Below, piece by piece: positions 1 through 16,215 of a DNA stretch of 64,000 nucleotides; position 1 is the stretch's first letter; each line of letters starts with the position of its first letter. The stretch is taken from positions 1 to 64,000 of the forward strand of contig JAXCGZ010003832.1 of NCBI GenBank assembly GCA_037179515.1, in the 5' to 3' direction. Below the pieces are notes generated by a model. The model searched no databases. It had not been told where the DNA came from and saw only the letters and a list, made by a program, of their open reading frames with translations. This stretch comes from Halocaridina rubra (Eukaryota; Arthropoda; Malacostraca; Decapoda; Atyidae). Made by a program: the position numbers and the translations under genes.

Positions 1-15
1 TACATGATAGAACTT

Positions 16-2080
<2,065 letters not shown>

Positions 2081-2084
2081 TGAA

Positions 2085-2312
2085 CACTCCTTTTAGCTCC
2101 CCGGGTGGTCATCATGGCAAAGTGGTACCGCTTGCGACTTCGAGTTGTCAGGTCAATTGTTCGCGACCTGCCATGGTCTGAGGTTAGGGTATTCACTCAG
2201 GGCAATGCTCACACCTCCCAAAACTAAAGTACTGTACTTTGGAAGAAGGCACCCTTCTAGCCGATAGTAGAAAAGGGAGTCCATGATGTAGAACCAAGAG
2301 GTTGCCAGTTCC
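2085..2312 (+). repeat. SINE family 3 (tRNA-derived), plus strand
   Basis: Begins with a tRNA-like promoter part (catggcaaagtggtaccg... as A box). It continues with the family body (gaggttagggtattcactca, ending aagaaggcacccttctagcc and gtagaaaagggagtc) also found at 40163, 56143 and, reversed, at 36335 and 42093. Confidence 0.75.
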
Positions 2313-2504
2313 TCTACCTTCCACCAGATCAATATAACTTGCACACTTGTCCTATCTTAACGTTAACTTAATTTTAGTGGCACTCAGTTGGCCCCACTTA
2401 CCTGGGCTATCCTGCATTTGAGAAAGTTACGATGATATTCACTTTAGACTCATCCTTGGAATACTGTCAAAGCTCAATGCCTTATGAGGTTTTTATAAGT
2501 ACTA

Positions 2505-2846
2505 GGTGTCCTCAATTTAAGAATGTCTCGACCTACGACGTTTCGTTGTTGTGATGCGTCTCCCATAAATTATTTTGCTTCTTTTTTGATAATTTTTGGC
2601 CCATATTACATATCCCAAGCGTAAAGCAGATTCTTCTGATGTCAGTGCTTCGAAGAAAAAGAAAGCCATCACCATGGAAGTGAAATTAGAGATAGTAAAA
2701 CATTCAGAAAAGGGAGAAACTTTACTGCTACGTTAGCATAGGTGGGTGATGATGGTGCTTATTTAGGTGTGTTCTGACTTGCGTTGAAAATTGGGTTGTG
2801 ACGCGCAGTGAGGAACAGGACTCGATTGTAGGTCAAGGACACCCTG
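2505..2846 (+). mobile_element. Tigger/pogo-like element remnant
   Basis: Ends are inverted (ggtgtcctcaatttaag against cagggtgtccttgaccta reversed) and flanked by TA. Inside, codons at about 2618-2737 read KRKADSSDVSAS and KAITMEVKLEIVKHSEKGET before a stop, which matches the helix-turn-helix start of Tigger/CENP-B-type transposases. The rest of the transposase is deleted. Confidence 0.72.
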
Positions 2847-3418
2847 TAGTATAGTTATTGGTTCATCACTTAAAGTCACAGCAGTTGGAGTGTCAGATAC
2901 ATAAATCCTGGGTATTGATTTGCCTTATTTTGTAATGCTCTGGTTATCCAGTATTCCCATTTTTTTTTTCTTTTTCTTATCCCAAACTCGTACTGTACCA
3001 ACAATTTCCCATTGTTTTTTGTTTCGGCTTGATTCAAGTTAATTTGAGTTTTATTCCCTATTGAAATAGAGTTGTTTCTGAATACTGTCTCCTTCTCCAA
3101 TGCTAATAATATTAATAATTATAATAATAATAATAGTAATTATAATAGTAATAATAATAATAATGATTAGCGGGTAGACTCTATTCTGTAGTATAAGATA
3201 TCCTAACCTACCCATCCTACTTAATCTAACCTAACTGAGGATCACTGGTCCTGGACCCTCTTACTTGGCAGTTTATTGTTGACGACATTGTCCAGCATCC
3301 TTGGATTATTCTTCTTTAACAGATCCCCCCTTTTTTTCTGCATTGCACATTATGATAATATACTGATCATTGATACTTATGCCTGTGTGATCCTGGACTC
3401 TTTCCAGAGTCAGTCAAG

Positions 3419-3499
3419 ATGGGGGATGGTTTACTTGCCTTGACGTGGAACAACCACTCGACGACTTTTCTCAAGACCCTCAACACCATTCGACAAAAG
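3419..3499 (+). CDS. Constant coding exon 1 of BTB zinc-finger gene (start codon, BTB N-terminus)
   Basis: This exon holds the likely start of the shared half of a lola-like BTB/C2H2 transcription factor. It encodes 27 residues beginning MGDGLLALTWNNH, the WNNH signature typical of arthropod TTK-type BTB domains. The reading frame ends on a complete codon (RQK) just before a GTACCG donor at 3500. Exon 2 continues directly with ERYTDV, which restores the BTB core and supports this donor. An in-frame ATG sits only 11 bases after a pyrimidine-rich AG (ctctttccag, ending 3407), so the exon probably begins as 5' UTR spliced to an upstream noncoding exon. That upstream exon was not identified. Closest family by eye: lola-like proteins of crustaceans; a mod(mdg4)-like relationship is also possible. 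Confidence 0.9.
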
Positions 3500-4259
3500 G
3501 TACCGTAGTCGTTATATTTTAATGTGCTAATATAATTCATTTGCTTTATTTAGTTTTCAAGTATTGTTGCTGTTCTCTAATATGTCTGGCTGAACAGTCT
3601 CGAGTCCCTAAAGAAGTCCTCTGCTAATCACAAGCATTCCCACAGAGCTTTCAGTGTTTGTATTTTGTGTTATTGGCATTTGTGGTTGTAAACAGTGCAG
3701 TCTTCCATATTGTTTGATAGTATGGTTGTAAATCTCTGTGGTAGAGTTCCAAATATACTCTCTGTTGAGTTGATTCTATATTTGTTACTTATAATGTACA
3801 GTAACTTTTGAGTTTTGTAATGTATCCAGTTTTTTGGTGTCCCTGTTTTATATGTGCTCAAAACATCTGCTAGGTTCACAAAAGTAGGATAATTTTTCAT
3901 TGTAGATGAACTGTATAGAATCTAAGCTTTATGGTTTTTAACTTTATCGCAAACTTTTATATTTTGTGTCTAAAATGAAAAGTAATATTAGTCATGTCAT
4001 AGAAAGCTCAGAGCATGTCTGAATCAATAAATAAGTCTAGCATAACAACCTCATGTTGAAAAGAAGTAGTTGTTGGCTTTCTGGCTTACTCATAGTTATG
4101 GAAGAGGCAGAAATATCTTAAGGAAGTCCTTCATTAAGTGATCCAACATTCATAGAATTAGAGAACATCAAAAGGTATTACTATATTATTCCCTTCCTTC
4201 ATTGTAGGACAATAATTTAATTATCCATATTTCACAGTCTCTTGTGTGTGTCTTTTCAG

Positions 4260-4826
4260 GAGCGGTACACGGATGTCACAATATCCTGTGGAGGGAAATT
4301 TTACCCCCTGCATAAAATGGTACTCTCATCGTGCAGTGAATACTTTGAAAAGATCTTTGAACAGACTCCTTGTAAACATCCCGTTATTGTGCTTAGAGAC
4401 GTTACGTGTTCTGAAATAGAAGCTCTTTTGAACTACATGTACCTTGGATCTGTTAGTGTTGCGCAGAATGAACTATCTAGACTCATCAAAGTTGCTGAAC
4501 TATTTCAGATAAAAGGTTTAGCGGTTCCTGATGAACCAGCCAAAAGTGATAGTAGTAGTAGTAGTGTGTCAAATAAGAGAAGTGATAGTGGTAGAAATAG
4601 CACGAGTAGTCACAGAGACCCGCCTGAGAACAGAAACAGACGTAGTGCCCCTGATACTCGGGATTCTCCTATTGCTAAGCGACCTAGAACGAGCGAAAAA
4701 TATTCAGAAAAATACTCAGACTTTAGCACCAGTGATAGTGCTCAGCGAAGTGATTATAGCCAACCTCATACAGCAGGAGTTGATGATTCTGGGAGCGGGA
4801 GACTTGGGTCATCTGCTGGTAATGAG
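4260..4826 (+). CDS. Constant exon 2: BTB/POZ core, Ser-rich linker and basic motif
   Basis: The exon encodes residues 28-216 of the shared half, read in phase 0 after tcttttcag (ending 4259) and stopping on a codon before GTAAGT (4827). Residues 28-115 complete the BTB fold: TDVTISCGGKFYPLHKMVLS, then CSEYFEKIF, HPVIVLRDV, ALLNYMYLGSV and LFQIKGLAVPDE. BTB domains of this class dimerise and recruit co-regulators in the nucleus. After residue 120 the protein is low complexity: a Ser run, many Arg/Ser/Asp residues, and IAKRPRTSEK at about 165-174, which resembles a short nuclear import signal. Reading past the donor adds only a short tail to a stop at 4871, so an unspliced BTB-only product is conceivable but unsupported. 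Confidence 0.93.
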
Positions 4827-4879
4827 GTAAGTTTGAATAGGCATTCTGTGAGCACAAGGATATTTTCATGAATCATACA

Positions 4880-5290
4880 AGTATCTCTTCATGTAGGGGA
4901 CTTAATTTCATAAATGTTTAATTTAGCTCTGAAAGATTTTCATAAATTTTCACTTTACCTTGTGATGCATGTACTGTACTGTATTACATGATTTTCTCTT
5001 TGTCAAGAGGCTTGTGAAGTAAGCCAATTTCTTATCATATGTGGGACTCTGTTTATCACAGACAGTTTTTCTTCACCAAAGGGGCTCTTAAGCATTGGTT
5101 TTCACCCTTGGAGCTCATGAATATCATTGTTTGTTTTTGTCAAGGGAACTTGTAAATTATGCAAGTTCCTCTGCACACAGGGGACTAACAAATCAAATGA
5201 GCTCGTATCCAGGGGAACCAGGCTGTACTTAAGTTCCTCTTCACCCAGGGAACTTGTAACTTAACGCAAATTTATCTTCTTTCACGCAGT
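4880..5290. repeat. Degenerate minisatellite in intron 2
   Basis: Units of about 60-70 bp share caagttcctcttcaccca, aggggact and cttgtaa. Five or six diverged copies are visible. Confidence 0.6.
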
Positions 5291-5710
5291 TTCTAGGTTT
5301 GGTAGGCCAAGCACTTATAATTTTTATTTTTATTTTAGGTCAAATTAGTCATAATTATTTGTACTTGCCAATCTCCCCCAAACGGCTTGTCTTGGTAAAA
5401 ACTAAATACATGTGTAGTTAGAGTGGTAAATGTTTCCTTTCATTAGTATTTTAATGTGTAGAAATGTTTCAAAACACTAAATTTTTTTTTTAGCATATTC
5501 ACAGTATTTTGATGATCAGTTTTTGTCAAACTTAACCTGTTTCTTTATCAACTGATTTCTTATTTTGCAAATGTTACAGTAATTTATGATATTGTACTAC
5601 CGTTTGAATAAACTCTTTTTCCATCTTTCTTTTTTAGCTGGGTGGACTGCTTGGCTATTGATAATAGTAATAGTAATTATTATACAGGATTATCTTTCTT
5701 TATTTTCCAG

Positions 5711-5980
5711 CCCCTCAAATTTGACTTGCCGGTGCCAATAAAACAGGAGATAGTTCACGAGATAGCTGACTCAGATTCGGAGAGTCGGGATACGGGTTTG
5801 AGCGAAACGCCATCTTTAGGTGCGCTAGACCCACTAAGTAATGAAAATCCTCTAGAACCTTTTGTGGCTAAACCTGAGCCAGAAGACGTTCCCCCAGATG
5901 AGGACCCTCTACACTCTGTGGAGCCTGAAGATTATAATGAGCCAATGCTTCCCTTAGCAGGACCCTCAGATGCCCAAGCG
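5711..5980 (+). CDS. Constant exon 3: acidic/proline-rich linker with SUMO-type motif
   Basis: The exon encodes residues 217-306 between an acceptor tattttccag (ending 5710) and a donor GTAATT (5981), both in phase 0 with the neighbouring exons. It starts PLKFDLPVPIKQEIVHEIAD; IKQE fits the psi-K-x-E consensus for SUMO attachment. The remainder is strongly acidic with many Pro residues (VAKPEPEDVPPDEDPLHSV), as in the spacer of many BTB-ZF factors. No folded domain is recognisable. The open frame extends upstream of the acceptor, but that part is not conserved-looking and would contain no BTB, so the exon is bounded at the AG. It could be skipped without changing frame, because it is a multiple of three. 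Confidence 0.88.
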
Positions 5981-6491
5981 GTAATTGATTAATAGTTTCC
6001 TACTAGTTTGCTATTTTAAACATCGTAATTGCCTTGTTTTTTATTTTAGACGATTTGCATTTAAAAACTTGGTATTTAATATAAAATTAATGTAATATGT
6101 AGTGGGTTACATAATTGTTGCTTTGTAGATTTTATACTGCTTCAGTTTTCTTTAGACTAATACAGTATTGAGCATTTAAGTAAGGGCTTTGTTGTACTAC
6201 CAGAAAAACTGTAATGGTGATTGATATAGAGTTAAAGGTAATATGTTTTAAAAAAGCAGTTATGCATATTATTGCTAGTCTTGGGATCTTGTAAAGATGA
6301 ATAACCTCCAAAAGCTTATGTAAAGTTCATTGACCCCATAAATTGTTAGGTTAGGTGACTCGCCTTGTAAATATGAATAACTGTAGAGCACGCTGGGGTA
6401 ATTATGCAAGATTCCAGTTATGCAGTGATATGCCACTCTATATAGAGTAATGTAATCTAGACTGACATCCAATTCTCATATCTCCCAACAG

Positions 6492-6629
6492 TGGTTTTCT
6501 GAAGGGGACTCCACAGGTGGAGGAGGTTCAGGAGAAGGTGGAGACCTTACTCTGGGGGGTAAGGGAGGGATGGGAGATGCCAGTCAAGAGATTCTACCCA
6601 CCGAATTGTCACAACAACAGCAGCAGATG
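6492..6629 (+). CDS. Constant exon 4: Gly-rich, poly-Gln end of the shared half
   Basis: This exon of 46 codons starts after ctcccaacag (ending 6491) and ends in CAG CAG ATG before a strong GTGAGT donor (6630). It encodes residues 307-352: WFSEGDSTGGGGSGEGG, a Gly-rich stretch, then EILPTELSQQQQQM. It is in phase 0 at both ends. The open frame ends without any zinc finger, so the transcript needs a downstream exon to gain DNA-binding capacity. All 17 intact finger exons in the next 56 kb begin in phase 0 and can be joined to this donor. The exon is too short to be found from ORF length and is supported by splice sites and frame only. Confidence 0.82.
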
Positions 6630-6849
6630 GTGAGTGTTAACCTTTAGATTTGGGACAAGATTGGTTGCCATTTTCATTACCACTGACTATGCCTTTTCAT
6701 CTGATAAAAATGTGGAGTTATCTTTGATTACCACTGGAATTTGCAAAATGTTGTTTTTATTGGCATCCTGTGGAAGATTTATGTCGTCGCCATTGGAGTG
6801 GGAGAATCATACGGTTTATTGAAGAGTCTTGAGATGTTTTTCGGTATTG

Positions 6850-6985
6850 TTTTTTGCTTAATCCCCAATCAAATGGGGGTGGACACAGGTTGGAGCTGGA
6901 GAATCAAGGCTGGATGCCCTTCCTTACACCCTGTGGTATATTTCAAGCTGGATGCACTTCCTAATGCTCCATGGTGGGTTTGACC
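6850..6985 (-). repeat. SINE family 1 copy, minus strand
   Basis: Shows the family tail in reverse (cccaatcaaatgggggtgga, gaatcaaggctggatgccct). The tRNA-like head is mostly lost. Confidence 0.75.
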
Positions 6986-7139
6986 TTTTATCTCTAGTTA
7001 ATTGAGTGATTGAATCTGTTTGTGATATACAAGAGAAAGAGGAAAATCTTATCATCAAAACTGTTGTCACTTTTGGTGATACAAGAAACATTAAATTTTG
7101 TCCATTTCCTTTTCTTGTTTTGAAACTTATCGTGGTATG

Positions 7140-9589
<2,450 letters not shown>

Positions 9590-10319
9590 ATCATATGTCA
9601 TATGGTTCTGTGACGTCTGCAATATTGTTATTATTATTAGTAATAGTAATCCAAAAAATTTCCTCATTGTCTCTGGTGAATGGCAAAGAATCTTGTCTCT
9701 TGTATACTTTTATACTTTTAATATTGCCAGTTTCCAAGCCATATATGAAATGATTAAGTATAAAGAGTTCTTGGAGTCTTTACAAAACAGTGATTGTGAT
9801 GATTGTTTTTTTAGTTTTCATACTACTTAATACCCTTGGAGATGATGTCGGAAACCTCAGGTACTCATTTTTTGAACGAAATTTGAAAATTATTTATAAT
9901 TAGAATTAGAACTTCAATTTATTTAATACTGTAGGACATTTTAGTATCCATTTTTAGAAGTTAATTAGGAGATTCTATTTAGAACTAGCATTAGTATCTT
10001 GCAATAAAAATTTAGTTTTGATTCACATTTTTGTTTTTCAGCATTTTGCAAAAATTTTGAGAGTATTGTCATTACAGTTATATATTTGTAACTGTGAAGG
10101 GAATATATTTAAACATGAAATCGTGTTGGTAGCTACGTATTTTAGGAAGAATTTCCTCTATTTATATGTTGTTTTGATATCATGACTGATAAAATAATAG
10201 CAGTTTATAACATTATATAGGTTACCCTTACCTGGACTTGTGTAAGAAGTTAATCTTATACAGTACTACAGGTAAAGAAGGCAAATGTCTTTAAATAAGT
10301 AGAATATATGACCAAGGAC

Positions 10320-10680
10320 AGATAAGCTTTACTTGCTTGTAACCGATTACTATATAAGATTTTTTACTTGTAACTGATTACAGTACTATGTATGATTTTT
10401 ACATGCAATTGATTTCTATCCAAGAACTTTAATTGATTACTACATAAGATTTTTACTTGTAACTGATTACTTTATAAGATTTTTTACTCACAGCAGATTT
10501 CTTTTTAAGATTATTACTTGTAATTGATTTCTACATAATATGTTTACTAGTAACTGATTTTCACATGGAAGTGATTACTCTACATTATTTTTTTACTTTT
10601 AACAGATTACTATATAAGATTGTTACATGTAACTAAGTACTGTATAAGATTTTTATCACAGTCATTATTCAATAATAAGA
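10320..10680. repeat. Minisatellite, units of about 35 bp
   Basis: Repeated motif ttacttgtaactgattac followed by tatataagattttt, roughly ten diverged copies. Confidence 0.8.
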
Positions 10681-11159
10681 TTGAATTTGTCTTTAGTTGT
10701 ATATGTGTAAAGTGACAGAATTATTTGACGATGTGTCAGATTTGTCTGCTTTCTTGGATACAGGTTGTTCCGAAGAACAAGTCAGGATAGCAGAGAGAAA
10801 GTTTGTTGTCAGTAAGAACGGTTTTGGAGGTCCTTTGCGTTATTAAGTATAAAATCAGTTTTGGAGGCAGGTCTACATATAATCAATAGATGAGATTCTG
10901 TAAGAAAATAATTGAGGTTCTTTTCTTTTTGTAAAAACAAATTTCGTTCTGCTTGAAGAAGGGAAAATTGTTTATAATCGTAATTATAGTCATTTAGAAC
11001 CGTTTGATTTTTTTTTTTTAGTGAAAGGTGTATAATTAACCCTATTGTCATGACAGTTTGTTCATATTGATAGTTTAGATTTCCAGACTACTGTTTTGGA
11101 AGTTCTTTTGGTGAATAGTATAAAATGGGTTCTTTTGGGAATACAGAAAGTTCTATATA

Positions 11160-11360
11160 ATTAATCCCAAAACTAGTTGTATTTAAAAGATTTAATGTTG
11201 TCTAATCACCTAAATTCTAGTTACAAAATTTGATCTTGTAATGCTAAGTTGTGTTGTCTTTAATCACTTAAGTTCTAATAATAAATTCCGTCTTGTAATC
11301 TTATGCTAATGGTGTCTCTAATCACCTAAATTCTAGTTCCAAAACTTGGTTTTGAAATGA
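11160..11360. repeat. Minisatellite, three units of about 65 bp
   Basis: Units share aatcacctaaattctagtt, caaaatttgatcttgtaat and the connecting gttgtct. Confidence 0.75.
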
Positions 11361-12339
11361 TTACTAGTCGCTATATTCAAAGGCTTTTATACTAAATATG
11401 CAATTTAGTATTTTAAAAAGAGAGTTACTGCCTTTTATTGTCGTCTTTTAAGCTCCTTTTTTGTACACTTACAAAGAAGGTCATTAGAAATATATTTTCT
11501 AAGTATGGGACACAATACGGTATAACTTATTTTATTTGCTTAATGTAGGTGTAGATTTTATCTTGAGAGAGAGAGAGAGAGAGCCTGTGGGCGAGTGAGT
11601 TAGTGAGAGCTAAAAATGAGAAGGATAGAGTTCAACTTGTTCGCACAATCCTAGGTTAAATGCTTCAGACATTTACAAAGATGGGCAACTCATATTAAGA
11701 ATGAATTTACCCACATCACAACTCTGTTAGTTTTCTTCTAAATTTCTGTAAATGAAGTCAGCGTTTTATTCTAGACTGATTAATAGTGGTTATATTATCA
11801 AAATTTTATCTGTTTTTTATGATGTATGGCTTGGAAACTTACTCTGTTAAATATATATTTATTGTGTTAAATTTATATTTACCATATTAAATATATATTT
11901 GTAGTATTAGATATTTATTTGTATGTTGAACTACAAGAATGATGACCCACAAGGTAAGTTTGTTGAATAGAAAATATTTTTGATAATTATAACTTTTTTA
12001 GAGTACAGATGTAGGCCTATACAAGCACTGAAAAAAAAAATCCTCATTTAAATCCTGAAAAGTTCATTAATAATGACCACTGTATATATTTGTATTTTTA
12101 TATTAAATAATTGTATTGATAATCATTATATTTTGTAATATTGTTTTATATATTGGCAGTATTAGATACAGTACATGTTTTTAAATGGAATACTTAATTT
12201 ATATAGCCTGGCACATTAGACCTTAAAGACTTGACACATAGAGCTGAAATTAGGATATAATTGGAGTTATATATGCCTCAGAGTTTCATTAATGACTTCT
12301 TTTATTTGCCGTCTGCGTGTTTGACCTTTAATTACTAGT

Positions 12340-12600
12340 TTAAAATCTTATAACTGCTAGTTTGTGCAGAGAATTTCGTTTTCAGCATCAGAGCACTACA
12401 GCTCACTGGAATACTGTAAAGTAGCTAATATCACATACTATAACTATTAGTTCGTGCAGAAAACTCTGTTGTCAGCCTCAGAGCACTATAGTTCTCTGAA
12501 ATATCACGAAGTAGTTGAAAGGTCATGCTGAAAATTTTATTGTCAGCCTCAGAGCAAAAATTCACTGGGATATTGCAAAGAGTATGATCAATCTTCTATC
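12340..12600. repeat. Minisatellite, three units of about 85 bp
   Basis: Units share agtttgtgcagagaa, ttgtcagcctcagagcacta and tcactggaatactgtaaag. Confidence 0.75.
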
Positions 12601-12923
12601 ATTTTTCTAGTCACCTTAACTCTACTGGATTAAATTTTTAGAAATATTGAATGCTCATTGGTAGTGTGAGTTATTTGGGAGTTAACTAATGGGGATTTGA
12701 GCCCACCAAGGGGCCCCCTTTTAGCTCCACCATATAAGTATCCACCCCCATTCGAACGGTGACTAATTGTAGAGCATGAAATGATCCATACATTCACTTA
12801 CTGAAATAGTCTAATAAATAGAACTTTCCCCCTTTTATAGAATATTGGTGTTGATAGCATATCCCAGCTTAAAAGATTCCACAAAAATCATTTTAAATTT
12901 TGAATATCCTGAGGTAATGATAG

Positions 12924-13095
12924 AGGGGCAGCTGTAGCGCAATGGGTAGAGCGCTCAACTCAGGAAGTGACAAGTTCGTGTTCGATCCCACAGTGGGGCA
13001 TTAGGATTGACGTGTAGCCTTAATCCCTTGCTCCAGCCTGTCTGTGCCCTCCCCCATTTAAATGGGTGTCACTAGTGGCACTTGAAATGACAAAC
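12924..13095 (+). repeat. SINE family 1, well-preserved tRNA-derived copy
   Basis: The head has a tRNA-type A box (tagcgcaatgggtagagcgc) and B box (gtgttcgatccc). The body reads tagccttaatcccttgctcc and the tail cccatttaaatgggtgtcac. The best reference copy of this family in the window. Confidence 0.85.
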
Positions 13096-13794
13096 AAGTA
13101 TATAATGCATAAGCTTTTCATTTTGTGTCATTGCTAGTCCGCACATTGGCCGCAATCCCTCATGTAAGTGGGTTGGCTGGGTCAAAACCCATATTTTTCA
13201 CTTCCCTTTGCATTTCCTAGTATTAATTGATTTAGTAATATTTGTATGCAATCCCCCTTGTAATTGTGTTGGCTGAGTCAAAGAACATTCACTTTTGCAT
13301 TCCTCAGTATTTGCATATTTAGTAATATGTTCTGGATTATTTGAGGATTTTTTTTTGTATAGTGTAATATTGAAAATGCAGATTTATTCCGTAAAATGAT
13401 TCTACTTAACACCATTACAAATAATGTCCGAGAAATTATATATACCACTGTTTGCTAGGAAGCTCCACATATCCACGAACCGGTTCGCCAATTAACGTCT
13501 AGCTATCCTTACTCCAAAACTGGAATGCTTTTTATTGTATTTTATCCATTTTATCGCGTATATGTGACCAAGCGTTTAATAATTTTCATACGGATCGTCT
13601 ATGTATGTTGTACAGCATTTTAGTGTACCATTTTACATGTAGTAGTTTGGCCCATGGCACCAGCTACCCATTGCGATACTACAGCTGAAGGTCTTTTGGA
13701 CTTACATAGGACTGTCCAGGACAGTTCAATGTTAAGTTTTCCTTCAGTTATGGTTCTTTTTCTTTGCCTACATCAACACCGAATGTTCTTGTAT

Positions 13795-13950
13795 ATTCGT
13801 TACACATCTCTTATTATCCCTTCACATCTGACAAGGCACTACACTCTATCTCTGTGTCTTATTAATTTATGTGTTTTTCATAACCAGGCTTGATGAGAGA
13901 AGTTTTATTTTATTAGTCTTTTGGCCTGTCCTGGTGTCACACAAAAAATA
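13795..13950 (+). mobile_element. Partial copy of the foldback element arm
   Basis: Matches the right arm of the palindromic element at 52600-52735 (attatcccttcacatctgac, ggcctgtcctggtgtca). It ends at a TA array, as the full copy does. Confidence 0.6.
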
Positions 13951-13953
13951 TTA

Positions 13954-14062
<109 letters not shown>

Positions 14063-14369
14063 TCTCAGTATATAAGCATAGGCCTATAAATATATAAATT
14101 TATATTAGACATGTTTTTGAGATATTCCTGCCTATATGGAGATTTGCTTTAAGCCCAAAAGGATTAATTCTGGTCAGAATTCAGAGTTTGACGTAAGAAT
14201 ATCTTTTCTTGTGGATTGGCGAATCGGTCTCTTGGTTACTGTAGGTGTGAATGAAATGAAGTGTCTATTAATTAACTATTACCCGTATAGAATATTATAT
14301 CTCCTGATTTGCCCGAAATGTTCGATTAGAATTTTTACCAATTACTACTGTTTTAAAATGGCTTTTCCA

Positions 14370-14940
14370 TCTTTAAAGTACGTTACTTCTGTAGTCTATT
14401 TTATTTGCCATTACTATCAATAAATGGCTTTAATACGATGAATAAATGGCCTTCTATTTTTATAAGGCCTTAATACTGTATATTGTTTTAAATGGCCTTT
14501 TCTATCTTTAAAAGGCCTTAACTCTGTATATTGTTTTAAATGGCCTTTTCTATCTTTAAAAGGCCTTAACTCTGTATGATGTTTAATTGGTTTATTCTAT
14601 CATAAAATGCCCATAATACTGTATTCTCTTTTAAATTATCTTTTCTGTTTTAAAAAGGCCTTAATGGTGTATACTGTTTTAAAATGGTCTTCTGTCTTAA
14701 AAAGGTACTAATTTAGCAAAATGGTTTAAATGTCAATTTCTATCTTTAAGATACTTTAATAATGTATACTATCTTAAATGGCCTTCTGTCTTAAAAAGAC
14801 CTTAATTCTTGATACATCGTAAATGACCTTTTCAATCTTAAAAAGGTCTCAATACTGTATACTGTCTGAAAAAGGCATTAATACTGTAATATTTAAAAAA
14901 AATTACCTTTTCAATCTTATAAAGGCCTTTAATATACTTT
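14370..14940. repeat. Minisatellite, units of about 60 bp
   Basis: Units combine aaatggccttttctatcttt, aaaaggccttaatactgtat and actgtttt. Nine or so copies, increasingly diverged to the right. Confidence 0.8.
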
Positions 14941-15959
14941 AGTTGTCTAACAACTTTCCCTTTTTTTATTATGACTTTCTATAAAAGGTTTTGGTAAAAA
15001 ATAAGTCGGATTATTTTTTTATATTGAGTAATTTTGCGCATTTCGTGAATTTTTTATGAATGTGGTTTATTTTGTGATCTAATTATTCAGTTCATTGGTA
15101 TCTCTACTTTGTTACTATGAGTAGAATATTATTGTGTTTTTCTTTTGAGTTTGTTACTATGTATTTTGCTATTACTAGTGATGTATTAGGCTGCTGAAGT
15201 AAAAATCTACAAATTCACTTTACAAGTGTTGTTATTTGCCAGAACCTTCGAAGCCCTTAATTTGATTACATTTCAAAATATTTTTGTAGAATTGCGTATA
15301 CGGTACTTTCATCAGCGGCAGTATTCTTTCGAAATACGAACGTCTGTGGATTTTTATTGAATATTTATCTTGAATTTCTTATTTGAATTTGAGATTACAA
15401 ACATGGCAGTCCTTTATCGACAGAAGCATTCTTGGTAATACGAATGTTTGCGGAGCATTGTTGATTAATTTTTTTTGTCACATTTAATAGATATTGAAAA
15501 GCTCGATGATGCTACAAATTTCTCAAATTAGAGTTTGTGGATGGGTCAGTTGACTTATCTGTGCTCACACAGCGACATCAAGCAGACATTTTTGCATTTG
15601 TCTTTAACTCACACAGCGTTGAGTTCACTTCCGCCATTACTCACGTGTGTAGTGACTCTTAAGTAGTTAAGTGATAATAGCTTATGAAATTTAAAGTAAT
15701 TTTGATAATATTGTGGAAGGATGAGGTAGAGTGAATACACCAAGATGATTTTGTGAAGAGGAGTAAGCCTTGGAGCCTAAAGTAAAGTTGAACAGCTCCT
15801 TAAATTGTTAGGTTAGGTTATGTTAAGTTGGGTCAAGTGACTCCTTATATATATAAATAATTCGAGAGCACTCTTGGATTACTCTTTACAATATCCAAGC
15901 AGGGCATATTTTTAGAAGCACAAGAATGCCAAAGAATTTATTGTACAACATCATACAGC

Positions 15960-16215
15960 AGCTCTACTTTCTGGTTGAAAATATTTGTCAGTCAGCCTGA
16001 AATGGTTAGGGTATGTGCTGAGGAAGGATGAGGGGTATGTTGGGAGAGGGAGCTCAGGATGAAGGTACCAACCAGGAGGGGAAGAGGTAGACCAAAGAGG
16101 AGAATTGTGGATGTGGTGGAGGAGGACATGATGTGTGGAGTTGGTGGAGGACGCAGGAGATAGGGCAGTATATATGCGATTGATCAGCTGCGGTGACCCC
16201 TATTGGGAGAAATCG
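15960..16215 (+). mobile_element. LINE 3'-end fragment (RTE/craft-like), plus strand
   Basis: Broken frames read LKWLGYVLRKDEGYVGR and RRGRGRPKRRIVDVVEED, the pattern of the C-terminal end of endonuclease-reverse transcriptase ORFs in arthropods. A related, longer fragment is at 63725. Confidence 0.65.

Noticed and set aside
12924..13000. Possible tRNA gene (good A and B boxes)
   Set aside because: The tRNA-like part is followed by a body repeated many times in the window, so it is a SINE head. A cloverleaf acceptor stem was not convincing.
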